Positions 1 through 6,749 of a stretch of DNA of 24,491 nt are shown in pieces. The position numbers were made by a program, and so were the translations under genes. Under the pieces are notes generated by a model. The model was not told the origin of the DNA. It saw nothing but the letters and a program-made list of their open reading frames with translations, and did not search any database. The number at the start of each line of letters is the position of its first letter. The stretch's first letter is position 1. Source of the DNA: STD2-77 sp964503935 (lineage in GTDB: Bacteria; Patescibacteriota; Minisyncoccia; JAHIHE01; JAGLIN01); contig CAZDCJ010000013.1 of NCBI GenBank assembly GCA_964503935.1, forward strand, positions 1 to 24,491, given 5' to 3'.

Positions 1-136
1 GGGAACGGCATATATGATTTCAGCAATGAGAATACGACACACCCCGGCTAGGAGCAAGGACCGTCCTCTTTGATTTATGGATGAGATACGCCCCGCCTTC
101 GACACCCCTCTCAAGAAGGGAATTATAAACAGCGAC

Positions 137-244
137 TGTCATTCTGAGGTGAAACCGAAGAATCCCGATACTATGCAAAAGAAACACCGAAAAGGGTAAC
201 GGTGAATTTTCTCACGGGATTCCTCACATGCGTTCGGAATGACA
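137..244. repeat. 108-bp terminal-inverted-repeat element, copy 1
   Basis: It begins TGTCATTCTGAGG and ends CGGAATGACA, so the ends are inverted repeats. Just inside, GAATCCCG on the left faces CGGGATTC on the right, giving a long imperfect palindrome. A second copy of the same length lies at 22102-22209. It has no coding capacity and resembles a small non-autonomous (MITE-like or REP-like) element. Confidence 0.7.
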
Positions 245-329
245 TGATACCGGACCCCCGCCTCCGCGTAAGCTTTGCCGAGATGAGTGGAAAAGGGAGC
301 ATACGCTCACTTTCAGCGCAATAGATAAA

Positions 330-372
330 ACCGGAGATATGATTATTTATCCCCGGTCCGGTTCTTTTTTTA
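330..372. terminator. Possible terminator downstream of the 411-1292 gene
   Basis: ACCGGAGAT (330-338) pairs with ATCCCCGGT (349-357) with one mismatch, and the loop is AT-rich. On the plus strand CCGGTTC and seven T follow. On the minus strand the stem is followed by TTTAT. It may act in both directions and would end the minus-strand hypothetical operon. Confidence 0.45.
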
Positions 373-410
373 TTCGATCCTTATAATGTTTTCCGATTCT
401 TGATACGATC

Positions 411-1292
411 TCATTTCTTTTCGCTTCCTATCGTTCCCAGGCGTTCCTCCGCGTCCTTCTGGACTATGGAATATTTCCTCCTGAGGAAAGAACAGAAAGC
501 CTCATTCTTTTCCGTCTTTTCGAAGAAGGGAGCGAGGAGCTTTTCGAACTTCTTGCACAGCTCTTCAAGGATCTCCCTGTCGTCTTCCATGCCTATGCTC
601 CTCATGACCATGAAGCAATATCGAGCGACTCGGTATCTCTCCTGCCACCAGGGGCTTAATGTCGGCACCGATACTCCGTAAAGCTGCTCGCCTAAATCCG
701 CGATACTGCGCTTGTCTTTGCAGATATGCAGCACCTCGAAAGCAGTCAGCGTCTTTCTTCCGTAAGGGATAAGGATGGCTTTCTCGCCTTCATCTTCGCT
801 GATATCGACTATTTTCACATATTTTTTCTTCTGAAAAAGCCTCCACGGGCTATCAACTTCCATGACCATAGGCTGGACCATCGCCAATATGCCGGAAAAT
901 TTCCGAGATTGGCATGCTTTCCTGCGCATTATCGCATGCGCCGTATAGGCCGGATCGTCACCGAAGATATTTTCCGCAAGAGCGAGCTCTTCGCTTAGCC
1001 TGTTATACTTCTCAAAATCCCGCTTTTCGGCCTGCAGGAGAAGCTGGTATTCTTGCTCCTTTTTGCATACAGTATCATGGTAGTTCTTCGCTGCCTTCAT
1101 GCAACCATCATACAAGGCGCAGAAAACGCCTTCTGTTTCACAGATAGACTTGCCTGATAGGGTGATTGCATATGTCTCACCTTTCTGCGATTCCGCCAAT
1201 ACATAGACATTTTCTTCCCTCTGCACCACCCCGCACACCAGCGCGCCTCTGACTTTCCGGAGAGATGCTGTCAGCGCCTTCTCTTTTTTCAT
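411..1292 (-). CDS. Hypothetical protein (293 aa)
   Basis: I do not recognise the family. The protein is soluble, with no signal peptide or membrane segment. It has a cysteine-containing N-terminal part, a charged and probably helical stretch at about residues 75-110 rich in Lys, Glu and Gln, and a basic C-terminus. The ATG at 1292 follows GAGG about 10 nt upstream, a usable Shine-Dalgarno and better than most genes in this window. It lies 66 bp after the 118-aa gene on the same strand, so the two are probably co-transcribed. A hairpin at 330-372 could end the transcript. The length and codon use look real, but no function can be given. Confidence 0.7.
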   Translation of the reverse strand: MKKEKALTASLRKVRGALVCGVVQREENVYVLAESQKGETYAITLSGKSICETEGVFCALYDGCMKAAKNYHDTVCKKEQEYQLLLQAEKRDFEKYNRLSEELALAENIFGDDPAYTAHAIMRRKACQSRKFSGILAMVQPMVMEVDSPWRLFQKKKYVKIVDISEDEGEKAILIPYGRKTLTAFEVLHICKDKRSIADLGEQLYGVSVPTLSPWWQERYRVARYCFMVMRSIGMEDDREILEELCKKFEKLLAPFFEKTEKNEAFCSFLRRKYSIVQKDAEERLGTIGSEKK

Positions 1293-1358
1293 ATCATCAC
1301 ATCCTCTTCCAACCGCACAACATTTTGTTTCTGACTATGCTTGCAAAGAATATCCCAT

Positions 1359-1715
1359 TCAATGCCTGTCCTTATCCTCAAGATCCAATTCTGCCCTGAG
1401 CTTCGCGACTATTTCCGCCGCTTTTCCTTTCCCGTTATGCTTGTCATAAGAGCGGGAGTTTATATGACCCCTGAAGAATTGGATGCTTATGATCCTACGA
1501 GCATAATAGCCTACGAAACCATCCTTGATCAACGCAAGCACCGCATCCCCTTCTCTTTCCGTCATACCCTGTCCGAAGTCTTTGTGGAGTCTGGGATCCC
1601 CGTTATCTTTCGCGCCACCGAAAAGGGCGGCAAACAACATGCCTGCGGGTATCCCTTTTACGTCTATCATAGCCTTATGCTCTTTCTCTGCTTTCCGTTC
1701 GTATATTCTTTTCAT
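1359..1715 (-). CDS. Hypothetical protein (118 aa), next to scaffold gap
   Basis: This is a small, basic, His/Lys/Asp-rich protein of unknown family. A short hydrophobic glycine-rich patch near residues 23-36 is flanked by charged sequence, too short for a clear membrane span. AGGTGA lies about 10 nt upstream of the ATG at 1715 and is a reasonable ribosome-binding site. Any promoter would lie in the 76 bp before the gap or inside the unsequenced gap. It precedes the 293-aa hypothetical by 66 bp. It could be a lineage-specific orphan. A spurious frame is possible but less likely given the RBS and the operon position. Confidence 0.5.
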   Translation of the reverse strand: MKRIYERKAEKEHKAMIDVKGIPAGMLFAALFGGAKDNGDPRLHKDFGQGMTEREGDAVLALIKDGFVGYYARRIISIQFFRGHINSRSYDKHNGKGKAAEIVAKLRAELDLEDKDRH

Positions 1716-1791
1716 TTTCTCGATTCACCTGTTTTTATTTTTCTTTTTCCGTTTTTCAAAAACACGCTTGTCATCTTATCACAGAAAAACG

Positions 1792-1891
1792 NNNNNNNNN
1801 NNNNNNNNNNNNNNNNNNNNNNNNNNNNNNNNNNNNNNNNNNNNNNNNNNNNNNNNNNNNNNNNNNNNNNNNNNNNNNNNNNNNNNNNNNN
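1792..1891. other. Scaffold gap (100 N)
   Basis: Exactly 100 N, the usual placeholder for a gap of unknown size. It lies directly beyond the terminator of the alpha operon, so the two hypothetical genes to the left may not be real neighbours of rpsI. Confidence 0.95.
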
Positions 1892-1892
1892 C

Positions 1893-1923
1893 AAAAAAAC
1901 ACGCCCTACCACGAGGCGTGTTT
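1893..1923 (-). terminator. Rho-independent terminator after rpsI
   Basis: AAACACGCC (1897-1905 and its complement at 1915-1923) forms a perfect 9-bp stem with a 9-nt loop. On the minus strand it ends in a run of seven T. It sits 36 bp after the rpsI stop and closes the ribosomal operon. Confidence 0.92.
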
Positions 1924-1958
1924 CCATATATAAGAGATATTCCGAACCAGAAAAACGA

Positions 1959-2369
1959 TTAACGCTTCTTCCACTGCGGAGCGCGGCGGGCTTTCTTGAG
2001 TCCCGGCTTCTTGCGTTCCACTTCACGCGGATCGCGGGTGAGGTAGCCGTGGGCCTTGAGATCCTTCTTGTATTCCTCGTTGATAAGAAGCAGTGCCCGT
2101 GAGATGCCGAGGCGGATAGCTTCCGCCTGGCCCGAGATGCCTCCGCCCAGAACTTTCACCGTGACGGTATATTTGTCCCGGAGGTCGAAGGATGCCAGCG
2201 GCGCATACACCTTCTCGATCAAGGTCTTGTTCTCGGCGAAATACGCTGACAGGTCCTTATCGTTCACGGTAATGCCCGGCTTCGTTCCCTTCTGGTATAC
2301 GCGCACCTTGGCGACAGATGTCTTCCGGCGGCCAGTGGCGTAAAAATATTTTTCCTTATCGTTTACCAT
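1959..2369 (-). CDS. rpsI: 30S ribosomal protein S9
   Basis: S9 is a small-subunit protein whose basic C-terminal tail reaches the P-site tRNA. The 136-aa product starts with the family pattern YFYATGRRKTSVAKVR, has the GGGISGQAEAIRLGISRAL block in the middle, and ends ARRAPQWKKR. Most homologues end in QFSKR, so Trp and Lys replace Phe and Ser just before the terminal Lys-Arg. It is the last gene of the operon, 21 bp after rplM, and is followed by a strong terminator. There is no Shine-Dalgarno; the leader is AT-rich. The ATG at 2369 fits the family N-terminus. Confidence 0.97.
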   Translation of the reverse strand: MVNDKEKYFYATGRRKTSVAKVRVYQKGTKPGITVNDKDLSAYFAENKTLIEKVYAPLASFDLRDKYTVTVKVLGGGISGQAEAIRLGISRALLLINEEYKKDLKAHGYLTRDPREVERKKPGLKKARRAPQWKKR

Positions 2370-2390
2370 ATCGAATGAAAATTATAAAAA

Positions 2391-2795
2391 TTACTTGGTA
2401 ACCTTGTCAGTGTGAGGGTGGGTGGCATCCTTGTAGAGATGCATCCTCTTCATCATCTCATTGCGGAGCTTGTTCTTGGGCAGCATCCCGAAGACCGCCC
2501 CGCGGATCACTTCGCGCGAATCCTTGATGATCATATCGCCAAGCGCAGTCTCCTTCATGCCCCCCAGGTATCCGCTGTGCTTGTAATAGATCTTGTCAGT
2601 CCCCTTCTTGCCGGAGAATTTCAGATTGTCGGTGTTGATCACGACGACATTGTCGCCCGCGTCGATGTGCGGCGTGAAATCAGCCTTGTGCTTGCCGCGG
2701 AGCAGAGTGGCGATCTTGGTAGACATCCGGCCGAAGTTCTCCTCGCTCGCGTCGAAGACGTGCCACTTGCGCTCTATTTTAGTATTCTGAGTCAT
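2391..2795 (-). CDS. rplM: 50S ribosomal protein L13
   Basis: L13 is an early-assembly large-subunit protein. The 134-aa product has the N-terminal KWHVFDASEENFGRMSTKIA, the GKHKADFTPHIDAGDNVVVI block and KIYYKHSGYLGG, all typical of the family. The C-terminal GMLPKNKLRNEMMKRMHLY is also diagnostic. It sits between rplQ and rpsI in the usual rplM-rpsI pair, here fused to the alpha operon. The gap to rplQ is 27 bp. There is no Shine-Dalgarno; ATTAATATC and an AATAATT leader precede the ATG. Confidence 0.97.
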   Translation of the reverse strand: MTQNTKIERKWHVFDASEENFGRMSTKIATLLRGKHKADFTPHIDAGDNVVVINTDNLKFSGKKGTDKIYYKHSGYLGGMKETALGDMIIKDSREVIRGAVFGMLPKNKLRNEMMKRMHLYKDATHPHTDKVTK

Positions 2796-2822
2796 AATTA
2801 TTGAAAGATATTAATAATTCCG

Positions 2823-3170
2823 TTATACGAGCTCGATGATAGCCATCTGCGCCGCGTCGTGGTTGCGGGTCCCGGTCTTGATGATCCTGGTATAGCCGCC
2901 CTCGCGCTTCTCGTACTGCTTGGCAATCTCGCCCAGAAGCTTCTTGGCCGGCTCATCGGAAAGCATCCCGTGGACGATCTTGGAAGCAAGGAGGTCCTGC
3001 TTCTTCGCGCGGGTAATGAGCTTGGCGATATAGGGCGCCAATTCCTTGGCTTTGGCCGTAGTAGTCTCTATCTTCCCCTGGAGGATGATCGCTTCCGAAA
3101 GGCTCTTCATCAGGGCCTTCTTCTGCGCGTGGTCTCTCTTGAATTTTCTCCCCTTGACTTTATGGTTCAT
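2823..3170 (-). CDS. rplQ: 50S ribosomal protein L17
   Basis: L17 lies near the polypeptide exit of the large subunit. The 115-aa product carries the family blocks MNHKVKGRKFKRDHAQKKAL, KIETTTAKAKEL and GGYTRIIKTGTRNHDAAQMA in order, and its length is normal. It follows rpoA by 31 bp, the order found across bacteria (rpoA-rplQ). The ATG at 3170 fits the conserved N-terminus. Only a weak AAGAG close to the ATG could pair with 16S rRNA. Confidence 0.97.
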   Translation of the reverse strand: MNHKVKGRKFKRDHAQKKALMKSLSEAIILQGKIETTTAKAKELAPYIAKLITRAKKQDLLASKIVHGMLSDEPAKKLLGEIAKQYEKREGGYTRIIKTGTRNHDAAQMAIIELV

Positions 3171-3201
3171 ATCTCTTATTTAAAACTGGTTTAATACACG
3201 A

Positions 3202-4209
3202 TTATTTCTTGAGGGTCAGGCCCATCTTGCCGATAGCTTTCTTGATTTCCTTGATACCCTTGTCTCCCATTCCCGGCAGGGCGCTCAGGTCTTCTTCGGT
3301 CTTCGAGACCACCTTGCCGACGGTCTTGATCTTGTTCTCGGCGAGCACCTTGAGAACGCGGCTCGAGATGTTGAATTCCTCGAGCGGAGTCTTGAGGACA
3401 TCCTGCTTCTTCTCTTCGGCGATGGCTTCGAGCTTCTCTACTTTCTTCTCTTCCTTACGATTCTCTTCCTTTATTTCTTCGACGAAAGAAGTCTCCTCGA
3501 CCACCGCCTGCTCTTCCTTGGCCTTGGCGAAATCACCGAAAAGGTCGAAGTGCTGCATGAGAAGCATCACGGCCTCCTGGAAAGCTTCTTCCGGGGTCCG
3601 GCTGCCGTCGGTCTCGATCTCGAGAGTGAGGCGGTCATAGTCAGTCATCTTCCCGACGCGCATGTTCTCAACCTTGTAGCTTACGCTCTTCACGGGAGTG
3701 AAGATGGCGTCCACGCCGATAGTGCCGATTTCCGACTTCTCGTTCTCCTGTTGTTCTACCGGGACGTAGCCGACGCCTTTCTCGATACGGAATTCCATCT
3801 CCAGGACGGTCTTCTTGTCGGTGATGGTCGCAAGGTGCGCATCCTTGTTCACGACTTCCACGTTATCGACTTTGGCGATATCGCCCGCGGTTACTTTGCC
3901 CTCCTTGTTCGCCTTGAGGGTAAGCTTGACCGGTTCTTCCGAGAACATCTTGAACCTAACTTTCTTCAAATTAAGCATGATCTCGACCGCATCTTCCAAC
4001 ACGCCGGGGATCGCTGAGAATTCGTGGTTCACGCCCGCGATCTTCACGGAAGTGATGGCTGCTCCCTGCAAACTGGAAAGGAGCACCCGGCGAAGTGCGT
4101 TGCCCAGAGTCATTCCATAGCCAGGATAGCAGGCGCGGATCTCGAAAACCGCGTAGTTTCCGTCCTGCTTGGTGATAATCGGTCTTTCCGGCAATGTGAT
4201 TTGTTGCAT
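3202..4209 (-). CDS. rpoA: RNA polymerase alpha subunit
   Basis: Alpha forms the dimer on which RNA polymerase assembles. The 335-aa protein has the N-terminal dimerisation domain (residues 1 to about 230, with GYGMTLGNALRRVLLSSLQG near 30 and DRLTLEIETDGS near 195). A highly charged Glu/Lys linker (about 235-270) leads to an alpha-CTD with helix-hairpin-helix character (about 275-335, ending in LPGMGDKGIKEIKKAIGKMG), so UP-element and activator contacts are probably retained. It lies between rpsD and rplQ. There is no Shine-Dalgarno; the leader is A-rich. Confidence 0.98.
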   Translation of the reverse strand: MQQITLPERPIITKQDGNYAVFEIRACYPGYGMTLGNALRRVLLSSLQGAAITSVKIAGVNHEFSAIPGVLEDAVEIMLNLKKVRFKMFSEEPVKLTLKANKEGKVTAGDIAKVDNVEVVNKDAHLATITDKKTVLEMEFRIEKGVGYVPVEQQENEKSEIGTIGVDAIFTPVKSVSYKVENMRVGKMTDYDRLTLEIETDGSRTPEEAFQEAVMLLMQHFDLFGDFAKAKEEQAVVEETSFVEEIKEENRKEEKKVEKLEAIAEEKKQDVLKTPLEEFNISSRVLKVLAENKIKTVGKVVSKTEEDLSALPGMGDKGIKEIKKAIGKMGLTLKK

Positions 4210-4248
4210 AATTTTTTGTCTTAAGTTAGATCTTAAAATGCGACCGGA

Positions 4249-4875
4249 TTAAATCTTAGAGTAATACTCAACCACCTGGTTGATGTTCACGTCGAGCTCA
4301 GCTTCCTTGTCGCTCGGCAGGGCGATGATCTTCACTTCCAGCTTCTTCTCGTCGACATTCATCCAAGAAGGAGCCTGCGACGCCTTGAAGGTCTCGCGAA
4401 GGTTCTTGAAGTAAGCGGAAGTATCTTTCTTGACGGATATCGTCTCGCCTGCTTTTACCATGAATGAAGGGATGTCCACGCGCTTACCGTTCACGAGGAA
4501 ATGCCCGTGATTGACGAGCTGGCGTGCCAGACGGCGCGATGACGCAAGCCCGCTGCGGTAGATGGTATTATCAAGCCTTCTTTCCATAAGCGATACCAAG
4601 AGACTGCCGGTATTGCCTTTCATCCGGGCGGCTTCTTCATAATATTTGCGGAATTGCTTCTCCATGAGTCCGTAAATCCTCTTTATTTTCTGCTTCTCTC
4701 TGAGCTGCATGCAATATTCCGAAACCCTCATCCGACGGTCCTGTCCGTGCTGTCCGGGAGCGTAAGCCCTGCGGGCCACGCTGCATTTGACAGTGTAGCA
4801 GCGCTCTCCCTTCAGGAAAAGCTTCTTGCCTTCGCGGCGGCATTGCTTGCATTGTGGGCTGATTATTCTGGCCAT
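4249..4875 (-). CDS. rpsD: 30S ribosomal protein S4, zinc-binding form
   Basis: S4 is a primary 16S rRNA binder and, in many bacteria, the translational repressor of the alpha operon. The 208-aa protein has four N-terminal cysteines (C9, C12, C26, C31) spaced as in the C+ zinc form. The S4 RNA-binding domain follows, with MERRLDNTIYRSGLASSRRLARQLVNHGH (shown by its parts MERRLDN, ASSRRLARQLV and NHGHFLVNGKRVDIPS). It lies 27 bp after rpsK and 39 bp before rpoA. There is no Shine-Dalgarno. Autoregulation is plausible from the family, but I see no specific binding structure. Confidence 0.97.
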   Translation of the reverse strand: MARIISPQCKQCRREGKKLFLKGERCYTVKCSVARRAYAPGQHGQDRRMRVSEYCMQLREKQKIKRIYGLMEKQFRKYYEEAARMKGNTGSLLVSLMERRLDNTIYRSGLASSRRLARQLVNHGHFLVNGKRVDIPSFMVKAGETISVKKDTSAYFKNLRETFKASQAPSWMNVDEKKLEVKIIALPSDKEAELDVNINQVVEYYSKI

Positions 4876-4902
4876 AATTATTATGATATTTAGAAATTAC
4901 GA

Positions 4903-5343
4903 TTATACTCTGCGCGGTTTGGGCGGACGGCATCCGTTGTGCGGGATCGGAGTCACGTCCGAGATCGACAGGATACTGAGTCCGTTCGCGGCGATGGCGC
5001 GGATCGCAGAATCGCGGCCGCTGCCTATGCCCTTGACGAAGACTTCCACTTCCTTGAGCCCGACCTTCTTGGTCTTCTCCAGGAGGGAGTTGATGATGTT
5101 GGTTGCGGCGTAAGGAGTGGCTTTCTTGGCTCCCTTAAAACCCAAAAGTCCGGCGCTCGACCATGCGATGACGCCTCCACTCAAGTCGGTCAGGGTCACG
5201 ACCGTATTGTTGTAGGTGGACTTGATGTGCACCTGTCCCTTGACTATGTTGCGGCGCTTGGTTCCTTTCGGCACAGCAGAAACGCCCTGCTTCTTGTCGG
5301 AACCGGCCTTGTCTCCGATTGTTATCACTCTTCTTTTTCCCAT
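4903..5343 (-). CDS. rpsK: 30S ribosomal protein S11
   Basis: S11 lines the mRNA exit platform of the small subunit. The 146-aa protein has GQVHIKSTYNNTVVTLTDLSG, then WSSAGLLGFKGAKKATPYAA, and ends NGCRPPKPRRV, all typical. It carries about 20 extra N-terminal residues, basic and glycine-rich, compared with compact homologues. It follows rpsM by 47 bp. The chosen ATG (5343) has no Shine-Dalgarno; no ATG lies closer to the conserved domain, so the extension is probably real. Confidence 0.96.
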   Translation of the reverse strand: MGKRRVITIGDKAGSDKKQGVSAVPKGTKRRNIVKGQVHIKSTYNNTVVTLTDLSGGVIAWSSAGLLGFKGAKKATPYAATNIINSLLEKTKKVGLKEVEVFVKGIGSGRDSAIRAIAANGLSILSISDVTPIPHNGCRPPKPRRV

Positions 5344-5390
5344 TGTTATTGAATACTATTTACGAAATTAAAGATGTCAGGAATATAAGA

Positions 5391-5777
5391 TCATGTCTTT
5401 TCAACTTTCCTCTTTCCGGACCCCGCGGTCTTGCGCACGTTTCCCCGGACGGTCCGGCTGTTGGTCTTGGTCCGCTGGCCGCGTACGGGCAAACCCTTGG
5501 CGTGGCGCGTGCCCCGATAAGAACCGATCTCCTTGAGCCGTTTCACGTTCATCATCAAGATACGGTTGAGCTCTCCCTCCACCTTGTAGTTGCTTTCGAT
5601 GAATTTCTGGATCTTGCTGAGCTCTTCGGAGGTTATCTCGTGGCCCCGCTTGTCAGGGCTGATGCCTACTGACTCCAAAATCTTCCTGCTGCGATGCAGG
5701 CCGATGCCCTTCAGATATGTGAGGGCGATCTCTATTCTTTTCTCTTCCGGAAGGTTTACACCTAAGATTCTTAACAT
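5391..5777 (-). CDS. rpsM: 30S ribosomal protein S13
   Basis: S13 sits in the head of the small subunit and contacts S19 and P-site tRNA. The 128-aa protein starts with the family pattern RILGVNLPEEKRIEIALTYL. It contains GIGLHRSRKILESVGI, has RLKEIGSYRGTRHAKGLPVR and RGQRTKTNSRTVRG, and ends in a basic Lys-rich tail. It follows rpmJ by 35 bp. A T-rich segment precedes it on the coding strand and no Shine-Dalgarno is visible. Confidence 0.97.
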   Translation of the reverse strand: MLRILGVNLPEEKRIEIALTYLKGIGLHRSRKILESVGISPDKRGHEITSEELSKIQKFIESNYKVEGELNRILMMNVKRLKEIGSYRGTRHAKGLPVRGQRTKTNSRTVRGNVRKTAGSGKRKVEKT

Positions 5778-5812
5778 ATTTTTTTAATCAAAAGGATTTA
5801 TGGAAATGAAAA

Positions 5813-5926
5813 TTAGCCCTGTCTCTGCTTGTGCTTCGGGTTGGAGCAGATGATGCGCACTCTGCCTTTGCGTCTTACCACCTTGCAGTTGTCACACATT
5901 TTCTTGACTGATGATCTTACTTTCAT
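5813..5926 (-). CDS. rpmJ: 50S ribosomal protein L36
   Basis: L36 is a tiny zinc-ribbon protein of the large subunit. Reading the minus strand from the ATG at 5926 gives 37 residues that begin MKVRSSVKKMCDNCKVVRRK and end KHKQRQG. Cys11, Cys14, Cys27 and His32 form the zinc site of the C+ type. It is located 30 bp after infA and 35 bp before rpsM, its standard place. There is no Shine-Dalgarno. Confidence 0.95.
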   Translation of the reverse strand: MKVRSSVKKMCDNCKVVRRKGRVRIICSNPKHKQRQG

Positions 5927-5956
5927 AACTTTGATATCTAAATTAATGATTTATAC

Positions 5957-6166
5957 CTATCCCCGCCGCACGATTCTGCCTTTCGTAAGGTCGTAAGGGC
6001 TCACTTCGACGATCACTTTGTCGCCCGGAAGGATCTTGATGTAATTCATCCTCATCTTTCCCGAAATGTGGGCAAAAAGCTCGTGCCCACCCTCAATCTG
6101 CACCCGGAATTTGGCGCCCGGCAATGTCTCGATGACCGTCCCTTCAAGTTGTACGATTTCTTTCAT
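5957..6166 (-). CDS. infA: Translation initiation factor IF-1
   Basis: IF-1 blocks the ribosomal A site during initiation. I place the start at the ATG at 6166, giving 69 aa that begin MKEIVQLEGTVIE, because AAGAAGG lies just upstream and the length then matches the family. An upstream in-frame ATG at 6199 would add 11 hydrophobic residues and is unlikely. The OB-fold signatures FRVQIEGGHELFAHISGKMR and GDKVIVEVSPYDLTKGRI are present. It is the first gene of the operon; a TTGACA promoter lies about 100 bp upstream. It is the only gene of this operon with a clear Shine-Dalgarno. Confidence 0.96.
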   Translation of the reverse strand: MKEIVQLEGTVIETLPGAKFRVQIEGGHELFAHISGKMRMNYIKILPGDKVIVEVSPYDLTKGRIVRRG

Positions 6167-6183
6167 AAACCTTCTTAGGCTTA

Positions 6184-6223
6184 AAGATAAGAAAAACAAT
6201 AACTAGAGCCTTTCTAGCTTATT
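6184..6223 (-). promoter_or_regulatory. Hairpin plus U-tract in the infA leader
   Basis: On the minus strand AATAAGCTAGA pairs with TCTAGTTATT (one bulged base, 5-nt loop) and is followed by GTTTTTC. It lies between the promoter at 6273-6301 and the infA start. The shape is that of a weak intrinsic terminator and could act as an attenuator for the whole operon. The stem is AT-rich, so it may be only marginally stable. Confidence 0.4.
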
Positions 6224-6272
6224 GGATGCTTTTCTTGGCAATAGGGATTAATAAACGGTTTTTCACTTCCCC

Positions 6273-6301
6273 AGTCTACTATATGGAACCTCTTATGTCA
6301 A
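6273..6301 (-). promoter_or_regulatory. Sigma70-type promoter for the infA-rpsI operon
   Basis: On the minus strand TTGACA (6296-6301) is followed after exactly 17 bp by TAGACT (6273-6278). The -35 box is a perfect consensus match and the -10 box matches at four of six positions. The predicted start near 6266 leaves a leader of about 100 nt. Confidence 0.65.
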
Positions 6302-6749
6302 GAGTTTTTTGCTTCAATTGGAAAATCCTGCCGGCTTTTTGTCCGGTCATTCATCTTTTGCCTGTCCGAAGCCTTATTTCTTGCTCCTGTCTTGATGTTA
6401 TTTTGAGATTTAGCGTTATATTTGACAAACATAGTATTATTCAGTTTTATATGGACATGTTTTGATGCGAAAGCAGGGTTTCGAATGGTATTTTTGGATT
6501 AAAACACATCCCGACGAAGTTCATGCCTAAATAAGCATGAGGATAGAAAAACAGTAAAAAACCGATAAACCAGCGATATGTCATTCCCGTGAAGGCGGAA
6601 ATCTACGCATTCTACGCATTGGAATTTTGATTAATTTGATTTCCTGGATTCCTGACTACTCGGAGATGGCAATAAAAAATGCCGCGCTCCATGGATAGGG
6701 TTCTTCGCAATGATCTCAATCTCTCATCAAATCAAGCGCCCCGACTTCC
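6302..6749. other. Intergenic region with a repeat and small hairpins
   Basis: No supported gene. It holds a hairpin TCATGC/GCATGA at 6521-6540, a repeat of the TGTCATTCCCG family at 6579-6603, and a short direct repeat of TCTACGCAT at about 6602-6619. A TTGACA box on the plus strand (6422-6427) has only a poor -10 partner and no gene behind it. Confidence 0.55.
6579..6603. repeat. TGTCATTCCCG hairpin repeat (diverged copy)
   Basis: TGTCATTCCCGTGAAGGCGG with AAATC following is a decayed form of the perfect hairpin repeat at 11376-11400. The GCGGGAAT arm has lost one G. Confidence 0.65.

Larger units (their letters stand above)
1..410. other. Repeat-rich intergenic region at the left edge
   Basis: There is no convincing gene here. 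Positions 37-123 share blocks with 11272-11346. Positions 137-244 are a 108-bp inverted-repeat element, and 330-372 is a terminator-like hairpin. A short open frame from the window edge stops at 51 and could be the tail of a plus-strand gene outside the window, but it is too short to judge. Confidence 0.6.

Noticed and set aside
4..51. Open frame from the window edge ending in TAG
   Set aside because: Only 15 codons; cannot tell a gene tail from chance.
6167..6199. Longer IF-1 start
   Set aside because: It adds a hydrophobic stretch absent from IF-1, and AAGAAGG supports 6166.
6422..6450. Plus-strand promoter-like TTGACA with TTTTAT
   Set aside because: Poor -10 box and no plus-strand gene or hairpin RNA follows.
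6226..6465. Plus-strand open frame of 79 codons
   Set aside because: It covers the infA promoter and leader on the other strand, has no Shine-Dalgarno and an unlikely Phe/Cys-rich composition.
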